Positions 56,101-63,654 of a stretch of 64,000 nucleotides of DNA are shown in pieces; the first letter of the stretch is position 1, and each line of letters opens with the position of its first letter. The notes below the pieces were generated by a model. The model saw only the letters and a program-made list of their open reading frames with translations. It searched no databases and was not told the origin of the DNA. The position numbers and the translations under genes are program-made. Where the stretch lies: positions 1 to 64,000 of the forward strand of contig JAFGDT010000079.1 of the NCBI GenBank assembly GCA_016931965.1, read 5' to 3'. Source of the stretch: a bacterium. Its GTDB lineage: Bacteria; Zhuqueibacterota; QNDG01; DSAB01.

Positions 56101-56174
56101 TGGACAGTCATGCAAATGATGCGGGTATGATGACGCGTGTTGAGGCGTTTCTTGAAAGCAAAGGGATGCTGTAA
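53121..56174 (+). CDS. Double BadF/HgdC-type activase with DUF2229 domain
   Basis: 1017 residues. Two actin-like ATPase domains of the 2-hydroxyacyl-CoA dehydratase activase family (~6-300 and ~345-620), each with a DxG nucleotide motif (IGIDIGSISLKMAL, GIDVGSVSTNLALI) and the cluster-binding pair GECAAGTGAFF/GRCSVF and EACAAGTGSFL/ERCTVF, whose Cys bind a shared 4Fe-4S cluster in HgdC. A DUF2229-like domain follows (~660-1010) with Cys such as ICQGCSNHC, DKCSDRY and FKCGPDS. Family: ATP-driven low-potential electron donors for radical dehydratases and double-cubane reductases. No dehydratase gene is adjacent. A 169-base gap precedes it. Confidence 0.88.
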   Translation: MMKDRIWIGIDIGSISLKMALYFRGRFFNNSISKLIDSQLFFMPGGILESTFDQGSLLLSRYIRHQGDPFSKVVQLFTSIFQTVDKDQIVGVWVTGSGGKMGKQIKGFCYLNEYRTTAEAVGRLFPEINTVFEMGGERSKYLLLSKAREDQIQILDYQMNGECAAGTGAFFDQQVERLKVRIEDVGRIVEGLEKFPSIAGRCSVFAKSDMIHAQQRGYQPAEVLKGLCEAVVRNFMGSVTNGKRIEPKVALIGGLAFNLGIVNALENQFNFFNGELFIPEHHAWMGAIGGILLGLKQEEESWSSERLSSQLVYENKKKYPTSHPLSLENVQLLGDQVIPYHLPQNCTVDGYLGIDVGSVSTNLALIDSKGELIHGIYRMTEGRPVDVVKDSVRELSAIVKGKVQIKGVGTTGSGREMIGALVGADVIKDEITAHKTGAFQISEKYFGSQVDTIFEIGGQDSKFISLKDGIVVDFSLNEACAAGTGSFLEEQAKQIGISIREEFADLALRSQHPLKLGERCTVFMQKEVVPYLQQGIPKEDVVAGLALSVVQNYLNRVVKKRKIGDVIFFQGGTAYNDSVAAAFATILKKTIIVPPHNGIIGAIGAALLAKEHMESKEKTSFRGWDMGEVSWKLREFICQGCSNHCTIQEFEVEGEKSYWGDKCSDRYRKRTVTKKQASIPDCISLYLDLLLKQNTVKYDPIDKKRGRMGIPRSLQFYDRFPFWKTYFESLGFDIVLSGLTRKDIVHAGLEVTVTEPCFPIQVAMGHLVDLLSQNLDFIFLPNVVNEEDFSGGTASYICPWSQTIPMVALHTPAIERIRDILFYPNIQFREGCKFVEKQLQKEVNRWGIGAKENRCAVRSAYQAQERFKCETRKIGRDVLSQVMVEERSCVILLGRPYNLYDFGLNLNIPKKLRDLYGVNVLPMGLLPLDGIDVRPVHDHMFWNYGRQIIQAAMFTKGHQNMHVVYLSNFKCGPDSYIRHYIEEASGKPFLFLQLDSHANDAGMMTRVEAFLESKGML

Positions 56175-56228
56175 ATTTTATTTGTTTCCGGCTGGTATCT
56201 CGTTATATGGAAAAGGGATTTTATCGTC

Positions 56229-57518
56229 ATGAATACCGAGACTACCCAAGACAATCATACACTTTCGTTGGAAGGAAGACATCTCTTCATTCCGAGAATG
56301 AGCACAGTCGGTTCTGAAGCATTGGCTGCGGTGTTTCGTTCTCTGGGTATTGCTGCAGAGGTCTCCCCTCCCTCTGATGAATCGACCTTGTCGCTTGCTG
56401 CACGGTTCACGACCGGTGAAGAGTGCCTTCCACAAAGAATCACATTAGGCAATTTTCTTAAAATTATTCTCCGAAAGGATTTTGATCCACAGCGATATGC
56501 TTTTTTTCTTCCCACTTCATCGGGTCCCTGCCGTTTTGGACAGTATGCACCTTTTCTGAGAAAAATTCTGAGAGAGTTGGATTATCCGCAAGCCCTTGTT
56601 TTTTCGCCAACGAGCAGCAACGGGTATGGGAGTTTTGGCACTTCTGTGTTCCGTTTTTATCGGTCGGTATGGCGGTGTGTGGTTGTTTCGGATATTTTAA
56701 GGAAACTGCAATTGATGTTTCGTCCTTATGAAAGCAATTCGGGTGAGACAGATACGGTTCAAGAAAATGCGCTCGCTGAGATCTGTTCAATATTGGCTGA
56801 TGGTTCACTGAGCTTGAAAAAGCAATTGGATAGTCTGGTCGACAGTTTGGAAAAAATCCGGGACCAATTTCTTGGAATCCCGTTGATATCAAAAAGAAAC
56901 ACCAAACCCCTAATCGGCATCGTGGGAGAAATTTTTCTTCGCTTGAACAGTTTCAGTAATCAGTATATCATTAGAAAGATTGAATCTTTGGGAGGGGAAG
57001 TGTGGATGGCGGATGTGTCGGAATGGGTGTGGTACACCCATATTGATCAAGAGAGAAAATTGCGAAGTACAGGGAGAAAATTCAGCATGGCCATGTTTGG
57101 TACGCGATTGAAAAGCCATTATCAAAAGGGTGACGAAGACGTATTGCTCAAACCTTTTCGCCATCTGTTTCAATCGCGGGAAGAAGCTTCTGTCCGAAGA
57201 CTGCTCCAGTACAGCATGCCCTATCTGCCGTCTCATATGGCTCTGGGTGAAATGACCCTGAATACAGGTAAAGCGATTGCATACCATCATGCAGGGTGTG
57301 ACGGCGTAATCGATGCCAGTCCATTCACCTGCATGAACGGTATTGTAACCGAGGCCATTTATCCCAAAGTCAGCCGTGATTATGGTCATATGCCGATCCG
57401 CATTTTTTATTTTGATGGTGTACCGTTTGATCTGGAAAGTGACTTGGAAATCTTTTTTGAGCAGGTTAAATCGTTCAAACAGAACAAAAGGGGAAAGACT
57501 CAGTCGAACTCGATTTGA
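56229..57518 (+). CDS. Activase-associated protein (2-hydroxyglutaryl-CoA dehydratase-like, COG3581 type)
   Basis: 429 residues. Contains TTGEECLPQRITLGNF, PTSSGPCRFGQYAPFLR, SSNGYGSFGTS and HHAGCDGVIDASPFTCMNGIVTEAI, the Cys-bearing motifs of the protein that in many bacteria forms the last third of a ~1400-residue activase fusion. Here it is a separate gene, 54 bases downstream of the 1017-residue activase. The family is related to the dehydratase D-component and should carry an Fe-S cluster. The role is unknown; together the pair is best read as a low-potential electron-transfer system of unknown substrate. Confidence 0.8.
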   Translation: MNTETTQDNHTLSLEGRHLFIPRMSTVGSEALAAVFRSLGIAAEVSPPSDESTLSLAARFTTGEECLPQRITLGNFLKIILRKDFDPQRYAFFLPTSSGPCRFGQYAPFLRKILRELDYPQALVFSPTSSNGYGSFGTSVFRFYRSVWRCVVVSDILRKLQLMFRPYESNSGETDTVQENALAEICSILADGSLSLKKQLDSLVDSLEKIRDQFLGIPLISKRNTKPLIGIVGEIFLRLNSFSNQYIIRKIESLGGEVWMADVSEWVWYTHIDQERKLRSTGRKFSMAMFGTRLKSHYQKGDEDVLLKPFRHLFQSREEASVRRLLQYSMPYLPSHMALGEMTLNTGKAIAYHHAGCDGVIDASPFTCMNGIVTEAIYPKVSRDYGHMPIRIFYFDGVPFDLESDLEIFFEQVKSFKQNKRGKTQSNSI

Positions 57519-57537
57519 GTGGTTTTTAGAGGTCTGT

Positions 57538-57984
57538 TTGCCGATAAAACAAATTTACCATGGTGTATCGGGTCATTTTTCTCACCCCATTGCCCATGAA
57601 AAGAAAGAAAGGCTTTGGTGATCGATCCGGTAGACAATATCGATCCAATCATCAGTATTGATGAGGAGCGATTTTTAGAGTTAGGTAAGATCACTTTCAA
57701 ATCATTCATAAACCCGGAAACACATCAGGTGGAACGTGTCTCTGTATGGAGGGACAGCTTTTTCCGTGGGATACATTTTTTGTGGGTGATAGTGGGCGAA
57801 CCAATTTGCCCAGAAGAGGCTTTTCTGCATTAGGGTTCTCGATACGACAATTGGTGCACTTATTGATGTTGCGATCGTCTCGGCAGGCCATAATTATGAA
57901 CCGACTCTTCATTCGATGACCGGTTGGAAAAAGGAACGCAACATCAATACCAAGGAGTACGGTTTTTATGTCAATGACTCGTAG
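57538..57984 (+). pseudogene. Decayed MBL-fold metallo-hydrolase gene
   Basis: Three reading frames in turn give parts of one glyoxalase II-like MBL protein: MPIKQIYHGVSGHFSHPIAHE (57538-), then ALVIDPVDNIDPIISI (from about 57613), then IIHKPGNTSGGTCLCMEGQ and FVGDSGRTNLP (from about 57700), then VAIVSAGHNYEPTLHSMTGW (from about 57870). The segment that should hold the HxHxDH metal-binding motif, between IDPVDN and the HKPGNTSGG part, is missing, and at least three frameshifts are needed. It is a dead gene with an internal deletion. A short open frame at 57615-57833 is only one fragment of it. Confidence 0.8.
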
Positions 57985-57993
57985 TAAATCGTG

Positions 57994-58572
57994 CTATTCA
58001 ATACATTTTACAATCAATCCTCTTTCCCTATCCATGTTGGCGCAATGTTCACAATAATAGAACTGTCCGTATTCTATTTCGGAAGAAGGATCAGTCACCA
58101 AATATTTTTTTACAGGTCCTTTGTGTTGGGTTGTGTATGTGCTTTCACATTGATGTTCAATAAATTTGATCTGATCTCGAGCGGAAATAATTTTCTTAAT
58201 TTGTTTCAACAAGACTTCTGGTTCTACAGGTTTCTCAAGATAATAGTCTGCAGGACATATTGGCGATCCCACCCTTTCTGTTAAATTGAAACCTGTCACT
58301 TTCTGAACGCTTGAGATGATGATAATCGGTATGGGATTTTTTTTCTCTTTATCTTTGCTTTGTCGACATTCTCTCACAAATCGGAAACCGGCAGAGATGT
58401 CTTCCATCATGATATCCAAAAGAATGAGATTCGGTTTTATTTGGGGTATCTGGTTGAGACCTTCCTTGGCTGAATAAGCTTTATGACAACTGTATCCTGC
58501 ATTTTCTAAAATGGTTTCTATTGCAGATACGAAATCTGGATCATCATCGACCAATAGGATTCGATTATTCAT
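57994..58572 (-). CDS. Response regulator with Cys-rich C-terminal tail
   Basis: 192 residues. A CheY-like receiver (~1-130) with acidic DDD at 9-11, phosphoacceptor D53 in LILLDIMM and K114 in YLEKPVEP. There is no DNA-binding domain; instead, the last ~60 residues include YGQFYYC174EHC177 and a final C190, a CxxC...C pattern that could bind zinc or sense redox. AGGAGAACATATCCA precedes the start. It lies 17 bases after ackA and is the last gene of the kinase operon. It resembles the second receiver of the double-receiver protein upstream (same insert before the EKP motif). Confidence 0.85.
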   Translation of the reverse strand: MNNRILLVDDDPDFVSAIETILENAGYSCHKAYSAKEGLNQIPQIKPNLILLDIMMEDISAGFRFVRECRQSKDKEKKNPIPIIIISSVQKVTGFNLTERVGSPICPADYYLEKPVEPEVLLKQIKKIISARDQIKFIEHQCESTYTTQHKGPVKKYLVTDPSSEIEYGQFYYCEHCANMDRERGLIVKCIE

Positions 58573-58589
58573 TGGATATGTTCTCCTGT

Positions 58590-59798
58590 TTATGGGTTAT
58601 TGGATTCATTGATAAGTACTTTCATTACTTCTCTGGCGATCGCTAATTCTTCATTCGTTGGGACAATGAGAACAAATGTCATTCCCTTGCTAATGACGGT
58701 ATTGTTTTTTTCGTTTTGTTTTTCGTCTATCTGAATCCCGAGAAAATCCAATTCTTCACAGATCTTCTCTCTGATAAAAGCGGATTTCTCACCGATTCCA
58801 GCGGTAAAAACAATAGCGTCTAATCCACCCATCACCGCCGCATACGCGCCAATATATTTTTTAACTTGTCTTGTAAATATGTTTAAGGCCAATTTGTGCC
58901 GCTCACTCCCTGAGTGGGCTTTTTCTTCAATCGTGCGCATATCGCTGTCTCCGTCGGTCAGGCCAAAGAGTCCACTCTGATTATTGAGTAATAGATCCAT
59001 TTGGTTGGGTGAAAGACCTTCGTCTGCCATGATTTGAAGTGGTATAGAGGGATCGATATTGCCGCATCGCGTTCCCATAACCAATCCCTCTAATGGCGTA
59101 AATCCCATGGATGTATCCATTGAAATGCCTCTTTTGATTGCGGTCATACTTGCACCGTTACCAAGATGGCAGGTTACCATTTTAAGTTCTTCAATGGGTT
59201 TTCCGATGATTTTTGCTGCTTCTTCTGCCACATACCGATGGGATGTTCCATGGAATCCATATCGACGTATTCTCTTCTCTTCATACCACTCGTAGGGTAG
59301 TGCATATGTGTATGCATCGGGTTCCATTGTTTGATGAAAGGCCGTGTCGAATACGGCAATCTGTCTGGCAAATGGTATGTAAAAGAGACTTGATTCAATC
59401 CCTTTGATATTCGGCGGGTTGTGAAGCGGAGCCAGATGTGCGTTGTCCTTGATTTTCTGAAACACCTTTTCACTGATCAACATGGATTTTGTGAATTCTT
59501 CTCCTCCATGTACAACACGATGGCCGATCGAATCAATTTCGTGAATGTTTTTGATTATGCCGTATTTTGAACTACAGAGTGTTTTTAAAGCAATTTTAAT
59601 CGCTCCATCGTAGTCTTTGATCGGTTGCGCTTCATCAAGTTTCTTTTTATGGTTGATATAATAGGTGATACTTGAGTCTTGATTACCACCAATCCGATCG
59701 ATAAATCCCCCAGCCAACATTTTTTCTCTTTTTTTATTCATCGAGAAAAGTTGAAATTTTAACGATGAACTACCACAATTAAGTACCAGTATCTTCAT
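58590..59798 (-). CDS. ackA: Acetate kinase
   Basis: 402 residues, normal family length. Contains LNCGSSSLKFQLF, HRVVHGGEEF, FDTAFHQTM and HLGNGASMTAI, with the acetate/phosphate-binding HLGNG and the catalytic Arg/Asp/Glu set of the ASKHA fold. It interconverts acetate + ATP and acetyl phosphate + ADP. No phosphotransacetylase gene is in the window. It starts 12 bases after the hybrid kinase gene and is 17 bases before a receiver gene, so acetyl phosphate metabolism is transcribed with signalling proteins. Confidence 0.96.
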   Translation of the reverse strand: MKILVLNCGSSSLKFQLFSMNKKREKMLAGGFIDRIGGNQDSSITYYINHKKKLDEAQPIKDYDGAIKIALKTLCSSKYGIIKNIHEIDSIGHRVVHGGEEFTKSMLISEKVFQKIKDNAHLAPLHNPPNIKGIESSLFYIPFARQIAVFDTAFHQTMEPDAYTYALPYEWYEEKRIRRYGFHGTSHRYVAEEAAKIIGKPIEELKMVTCHLGNGASMTAIKRGISMDTSMGFTPLEGLVMGTRCGNIDPSIPLQIMADEGLSPNQMDLLLNNQSGLFGLTDGDSDMRTIEEKAHSGSERHKLALNIFTRQVKKYIGAYAAVMGGLDAIVFTAGIGEKSAFIREKICEELDFLGIQIDEKQNEKNNTVISKGMTFVLIVPTNEELAIAREVMKVLINESNNP

Positions 59799-59810
59799 TA
59801 TGCTATTCTC

Positions 59811-60896
59811 TCACGGTAAAAGGACTGTAAAAGTTGTTCCTACATTGATTTCTGATTGTACTTCTATCGACCCATAGTGGGCCTCAGCGATTTGTTTGGC
59901 GATAGAAAGACCGAGACCGCTTCCTTGAATAGATACGTCCTGTTTCACACGATAGAATTGTTCGAATATGAGTGGGAGTTTTTCTTTTGGAATTCCGATT
60001 CCATTATCTCGAATCGCCACTTTTGTATAATCGCCTATTCCTTCCAGCGTAATATCGACCATACCATTATTTTTGTTATATTTGATTCCATTATCAATGA
60101 GGTTGGTAAAGAGCATTTGCAAAGTCTCCCGATTACCCATGATCTCAGGGTATTTTTCCGGAATATGCAGTTGGAGTGTCACCTGTTTTTCTTTAGCAAG
60201 AGGTTTTAATTGATCAATCACATCACTGAGAATCACCTTTAGATCTACCGGCTCCATCTCCCTGATGAGTTCACCTGTTTCAATCCTGGACATATTGAGC
60301 CAGTCATTAATGAGGGCAATCAAGTAATTGATTCTCGTACTCATTTTCAGTAGGATGTTTTTTATTTTTTCCGGGATCATTCCTGCCATTCCCTTTGTAA
60401 TGGCCATTAAATTTTGTTGAACAGCCGCTAATGGGGATCGCAATTCATGACTGACCAAGGTGATAAAATTTTCCCTTAATTTTTCTTTTTCCTTTCGTAA
60501 GGTTTCGGTTTCAAGAATGAGCTTTCTTCTTTCTAAACCGCGTTTTGTGACGATACGCAATTCATTCGGAGTGAAGGGTTTGGGGAGAAAATCGTAAGCC
60601 CCCAACTTGATTGCTTCCACAGCCGACTCTATGGTCGCATAACCTGTTATCACAATCATGATGACATTGGAATCAAGTTGATGCACTGTATCAATGAGGG
60701 TCATCCCATCCATTCCTGGCATTTTCAGATCTATCAATACAAGATCGGGTTTCATTTCATTGATTTTTTGTAAGCCAATATGACCATTGTTTGCCAATTC
60801 CACCTGATGATTCTGTTCCGATATAATTTGTTTGCACGAGTCTCTGATAACCTCATCATCATCAATAACCAGAATTTTTGCTTTATCAAACATCAT
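59811..60896 (-). CDS. Receiver-histidine kinase hybrid (REC-HisKA-HATPase)
   Basis: 361 residues. A receiver domain (~8-120) with DDDEVIRD, phosphoacceptor Asp in LVLIDLKMPGMDG and K in FLPKPFTPNEL; a HisKA region with FITLVSHELRSPLAAVQ (phosphorylated His); and an ATPase domain with NLIDNGIKYNKNNG (N box), DNGIGIPKEKL (G1) and GSGLGLSIAKQIAE (G2). It has no membrane segment or sensor domain, so it is a cytosolic kinase that takes its signal through the receiver. Start ATG; 12 bases separate it from ackA and 12 from the upstream double-receiver gene. Confidence 0.95.
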   Translation of the reverse strand: MMFDKAKILVIDDDEVIRDSCKQIISEQNHQVELANNGHIGLQKINEMKPDLVLIDLKMPGMDGMTLIDTVHQLDSNVIMIVITGYATIESAVEAIKLGAYDFLPKPFTPNELRIVTKRGLERRKLILETETLRKEKEKLRENFITLVSHELRSPLAAVQQNLMAITKGMAGMIPEKIKNILLKMSTRINYLIALINDWLNMSRIETGELIREMEPVDLKVILSDVIDQLKPLAKEKQVTLQLHIPEKYPEIMGNRETLQMLFTNLIDNGIKYNKNNGMVDITLEGIGDYTKVAIRDNGIGIPKEKLPLIFEQFYRVKQDVSIQGSGLGLSIAKQIAEAHYGSIEVQSEINVGTTFTVLLP

Positions 60897-60908
60897 ATTT
60901 ACTTTTGT

Positions 60909-61712
60909 TTATATGTGTTGGTGTTCAATATTAAGAAGTTTATTGATCCTGTGCAATAAATCCGCAGGATGAATCGGTTTTTCAACATAATCATCCGCTT
61001 CAAAATATTCACTATTTGTTTCAGGTGAGAATTGTAATCCTGTTTTTTCGGTAATTGCAGAGATGGCAAGTATAGGAATATGTTTTAGAGTTGGGTTATG
61101 TTTCAGTTCGTAACATATCGTAAATCCATCATTTAATCTTTCCATCATAATATCCAGTAGAATTAAGTCGGGTTTTGTCTTATTGATTTTTTCAAGAGCT
61201 GTATCCTTATTGTCGGCGATATCTACTTTATATCCTTTTTGGGACAGGATTGTTTTGATTGCGGATGTATAATCCGGGTCATCATCTACAATCAAGATTT
61301 TGTAAATATTGTCTATTTTTTGTTTTTTTCTATCTTTTCCGAGTTTTTTAAATACATTCTCAACCGCCAACTTCAGTTCTTCTCTTTTAAATGTTTTGAT
61401 GTAATAATAAAAAATATTCTCTTTTCGTATTTTAGCTTCTAACTCTAAACTGTTCTGAGCAGCAGTTATGATTACTTCAACTTTTGGATCGATGGTTTTC
61501 AAAATGGGTACAGCTTTGTAACCTTCCAAATCGGGTAATTCAACATCCATAATAATGCAGTCAAACCGAATATTTTGAATTTTTTCTATTGCTTTGGTGA
61601 TTCCAGAGCACACATCGATTTCACAGTCATCGGCCGAAAAAAGGGAAAGATACTCATTTCTCATCTGGGTATCTGGATCAATGATCAGAATGTGTTTCTG
61701 TTTATCCTTCAT
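60909..61712 (-). CDS. Double-receiver response regulator
   Basis: 267 residues from ATG at 61712, five to six bases after GGAGG; the longer frame adds five residues ahead of it. Two receiver domains and no output domain. The first (~6-125) has IIDPD, Asp in CIIMDVELPDLEG and K in IKTFKREEL; the second (~135-265) has LIVDDDPDY, Asp in LILLDIMMERL and K in YVEKPIHPADLL. It is first in the operon double-receiver, hybrid kinase, ackA, receiver and probably shuttles phosphate between proteins. Confidence 0.9.
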   Translation of the reverse strand: MKDKQKHILIIDPDTQMRNEYLSLFSADDCEIDVCSGITKAIEKIQNIRFDCIIMDVELPDLEGYKAVPILKTIDPKVEVIITAAQNSLELEAKIRKENIFYYYIKTFKREELKLAVENVFKKLGKDRKKQKIDNIYKILIVDDDPDYTSAIKTILSQKGYKVDIADNKDTALEKINKTKPDLILLDIMMERLNDGFTICYELKHNPTLKHIPILAISAITEKTGLQFSPETNSEYFEADDYVEKPIHPADLLHRINKLLNIEHQHI

Positions 61713-61764
61713 GAATCCTCCGACCATTCGAATTTACAAAGAACGTACCAACATCATTTTTCAA

Positions 61765-61800
61765 TAAAAAAACCGCTCAGGAATTTGTCCCAAGTGGTTT
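61765..61800 (-). terminator. Rho-independent terminator of the kinase-like gene
   Basis: On the minus strand AAACCACT and AGCGGTTT (61793-61800 with 61770-61777, one G-U) enclose a partly paired loop, followed by seven T's. It lies about 55 bases after the 61857 stop and separates that gene from the four-gene operon. Confidence 0.75.
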
Positions 61801-61856
61801 ATAAGTAATGAATTATATTTGAAATTAATGAGAATAGATATACAGTGAATGGCTTT

Positions 61857-63605
61857 TCATGCTGGGGTATTTTCCCCCACTCTGGGGTTTAATTCCCCGT
61901 TCATTGTGTGGTTTTGAAGCCTTTTCAGAAATTGAAAATTGCAAATTCTTAATTCCGGCATACCGTGCTCATTTTTAATGAGGTTGCCTTTGTTATCGAT
62001 TGAGATCAGAAAATGACTTCCCGTAAGATTTAGATCTTCTATACCGATACGGAATAATTTTTCTTTGATCATTTGTAGAAAATAGAGATACTTTTTTTCC
62101 GTGATAATTCCGTTTTGATAAGCAAATAATGCATTGATGCCTTGGTAATAATCTCCATCTTTGGCTGCAAGTTTTTCATCGGGGCCATTCCAAAAACCCC
62201 ATATGATAATGTAATCACGATCCTTTTTGAGAATGGGATTTCTGTCTGGAGTCAATATCTTTTTATGAGATTCATATCTTGAATTGTCTAAAAAACTTTT
62301 TGAAATAAATGTTTTAGATCCTGTCATATAAATGGCTCTCGGGTAAATAGTTGGAATACCTTTACTATTTAATTCCATGGCTATTGAAAATTCTTCAAAT
62401 GGACTGTTGTAACCATGTTCTATGATCTTTTTTTCTTCGGTTTTAAATGGATCCATTCTGGGTTGGATACCAACTTTGGAAACTTTCCAGACAAGATTGA
62501 TATCGTCTTTTGTTACGGTATGATAAACCTGACTCATTCTGGACAATTTGGTTTTTGGTGTTTTTTCCCAACGTTCTGGAAGGAAATAATCGAATAAAAA
62601 GGGATCATCGCCCACTACCCATAGTGCACCTTTTGTACTTTCAACATGGCCATATATATAATCAATATTAAAAATATTCACTTTTTTTAAATGTGGGTGA
62701 AATTTGTTTTCGACCTGTTTGGTAAAACGATCTCTCTGTCTTATCAGATAATCGTGTCTTCTTGTCTGTTTCAGTTGTTTTTCTCTCTCCGGTGTTCTTT
62801 GGAGCAATTCGAAATCAATCAAACCATAAAGTGTTGCACCTGTTCTGTCTTTTTTCAAGTGTTTGTTATTTTCGGGTCTTACGATAATATGATCCGGTTT
62901 CCTGTCTCTGACTGTAAATCCTCTCATACCGATCTTGGATTCGACTTGAAGGGTAAGAAATTCCATGTAATCTTTATCCAAAAATCCTTCCTGACAAGCC
63001 TGAACAGCATCGATTCCTTTGATCCATTCATAGATAACAGCGTACAAACGGAACATATCCAATTCCACGTCTTTGTGACTCTTGATTTTCGATTTGAGTT
63101 TATAAGCTTTTCTTCCGGTCCTCCACAAATCTACTTTTTTGTAAGGTGTGTAAATGGCAAGAGGTTTTTGCGGGTAAATTCTATCGGATTGAGATGTATG
63201 ACATGCCTTTCGGAGTTCCATAACCAGTGAAAATTCTTCAAAAGGGCTGTTAAATTCCGCATAGGCCAGTTCTTCACATTCAAGCTCACCAGGTATGTCC
63301 TGCCCCATTCGATTCCATTTGATGACAATATCCTTCTGTTTCCCGTTTACTTTTTTGGTTCGAATCTTATAGATACTGCTGGTTCCAGATAATCTGACCG
63401 AATTTTGTTGAAACCAGTTTTCGTCTGTCCAATAATTATCGGGTTCTAAAATCTCAATAAAAGGTAATCCATATTGGGTAACGTAAAGGTCGTCCTTGTT
63501 TTCCAATTGAATATGAACATACTCCACATTAAAAATACTGATATTCTCATATTTCTTACCAGTTGTTCTATTCATTGGCTGTTGTTGAATGTGTATTTGT
63601 TCCAT
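61857..63605 (-). CDS. Tandem protein-kinase-like domains (kinase plus pseudokinase), unannotated
   Basis: 582 residues, no family recognised. Two homologous halves (~25-300 and ~312-565): FNVEY/FNIDY at the starts, and NSPFEEFSLVMEL (119-131) matching NSPFEEFSIAMEL (400-412). The first half reads like a protein kinase: loop SGTSSIYK, K96 in IVIK, acidic helix C, hinge-like IYEWIKG, R233-D-R-K-P-D-H-I catalytic loop, I263-D264-F265-E266 metal motif. In the second, K374 remains, but the two Asp positions are Asn (N526 in DLNLTGSHFLI, N556 in NFQF). I infer an active-looking kinase plus a pseudokinase; the fold call is by eye. Start ATG follows AAGGG; 49 bases separate it from the sigma-54 activator gene. 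Confidence 0.6.
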   Translation of the reverse strand: MEQIHIQQQPMNRTTGKKYENISIFNVEYVHIQLENKDDLYVTQYGLPFIEILEPDNYWTDENWFQQNSVRLSGTSSIYKIRTKKVNGKQKDIVIKWNRMGQDIPGELECEELAYAEFNSPFEEFSLVMELRKACHTSQSDRIYPQKPLAIYTPYKKVDLWRTGRKAYKLKSKIKSHKDVELDMFRLYAVIYEWIKGIDAVQACQEGFLDKDYMEFLTLQVESKIGMRGFTVRDRKPDHIIVRPENNKHLKKDRTGATLYGLIDFELLQRTPEREKQLKQTRRHDYLIRQRDRFTKQVENKFHPHLKKVNIFNIDYIYGHVESTKGALWVVGDDPFLFDYFLPERWEKTPKTKLSRMSQVYHTVTKDDINLVWKVSKVGIQPRMDPFKTEEKKIIEHGYNSPFEEFSIAMELNSKGIPTIYPRAIYMTGSKTFISKSFLDNSRYESHKKILTPDRNPILKKDRDYIIIWGFWNGPDEKLAAKDGDYYQGINALFAYQNGIITEKKYLYFLQMIKEKLFRIGIEDLNLTGSHFLISIDNKGNLIKNEHGMPELRICNFQFLKRLQNHTMNGELNPRVGENTPA

Positions 63606-63654
63606 TATTTTCCCTTGTTCATCATATTAAAACCTACTGTTTTTATCATACAAT

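Noticed and set aside
57615..57833. 72-codon open frame after the COG3581-type gene
   Set aside because: It holds only the IDPVDN fragment of the MBL-fold pseudogene in one of three frames.
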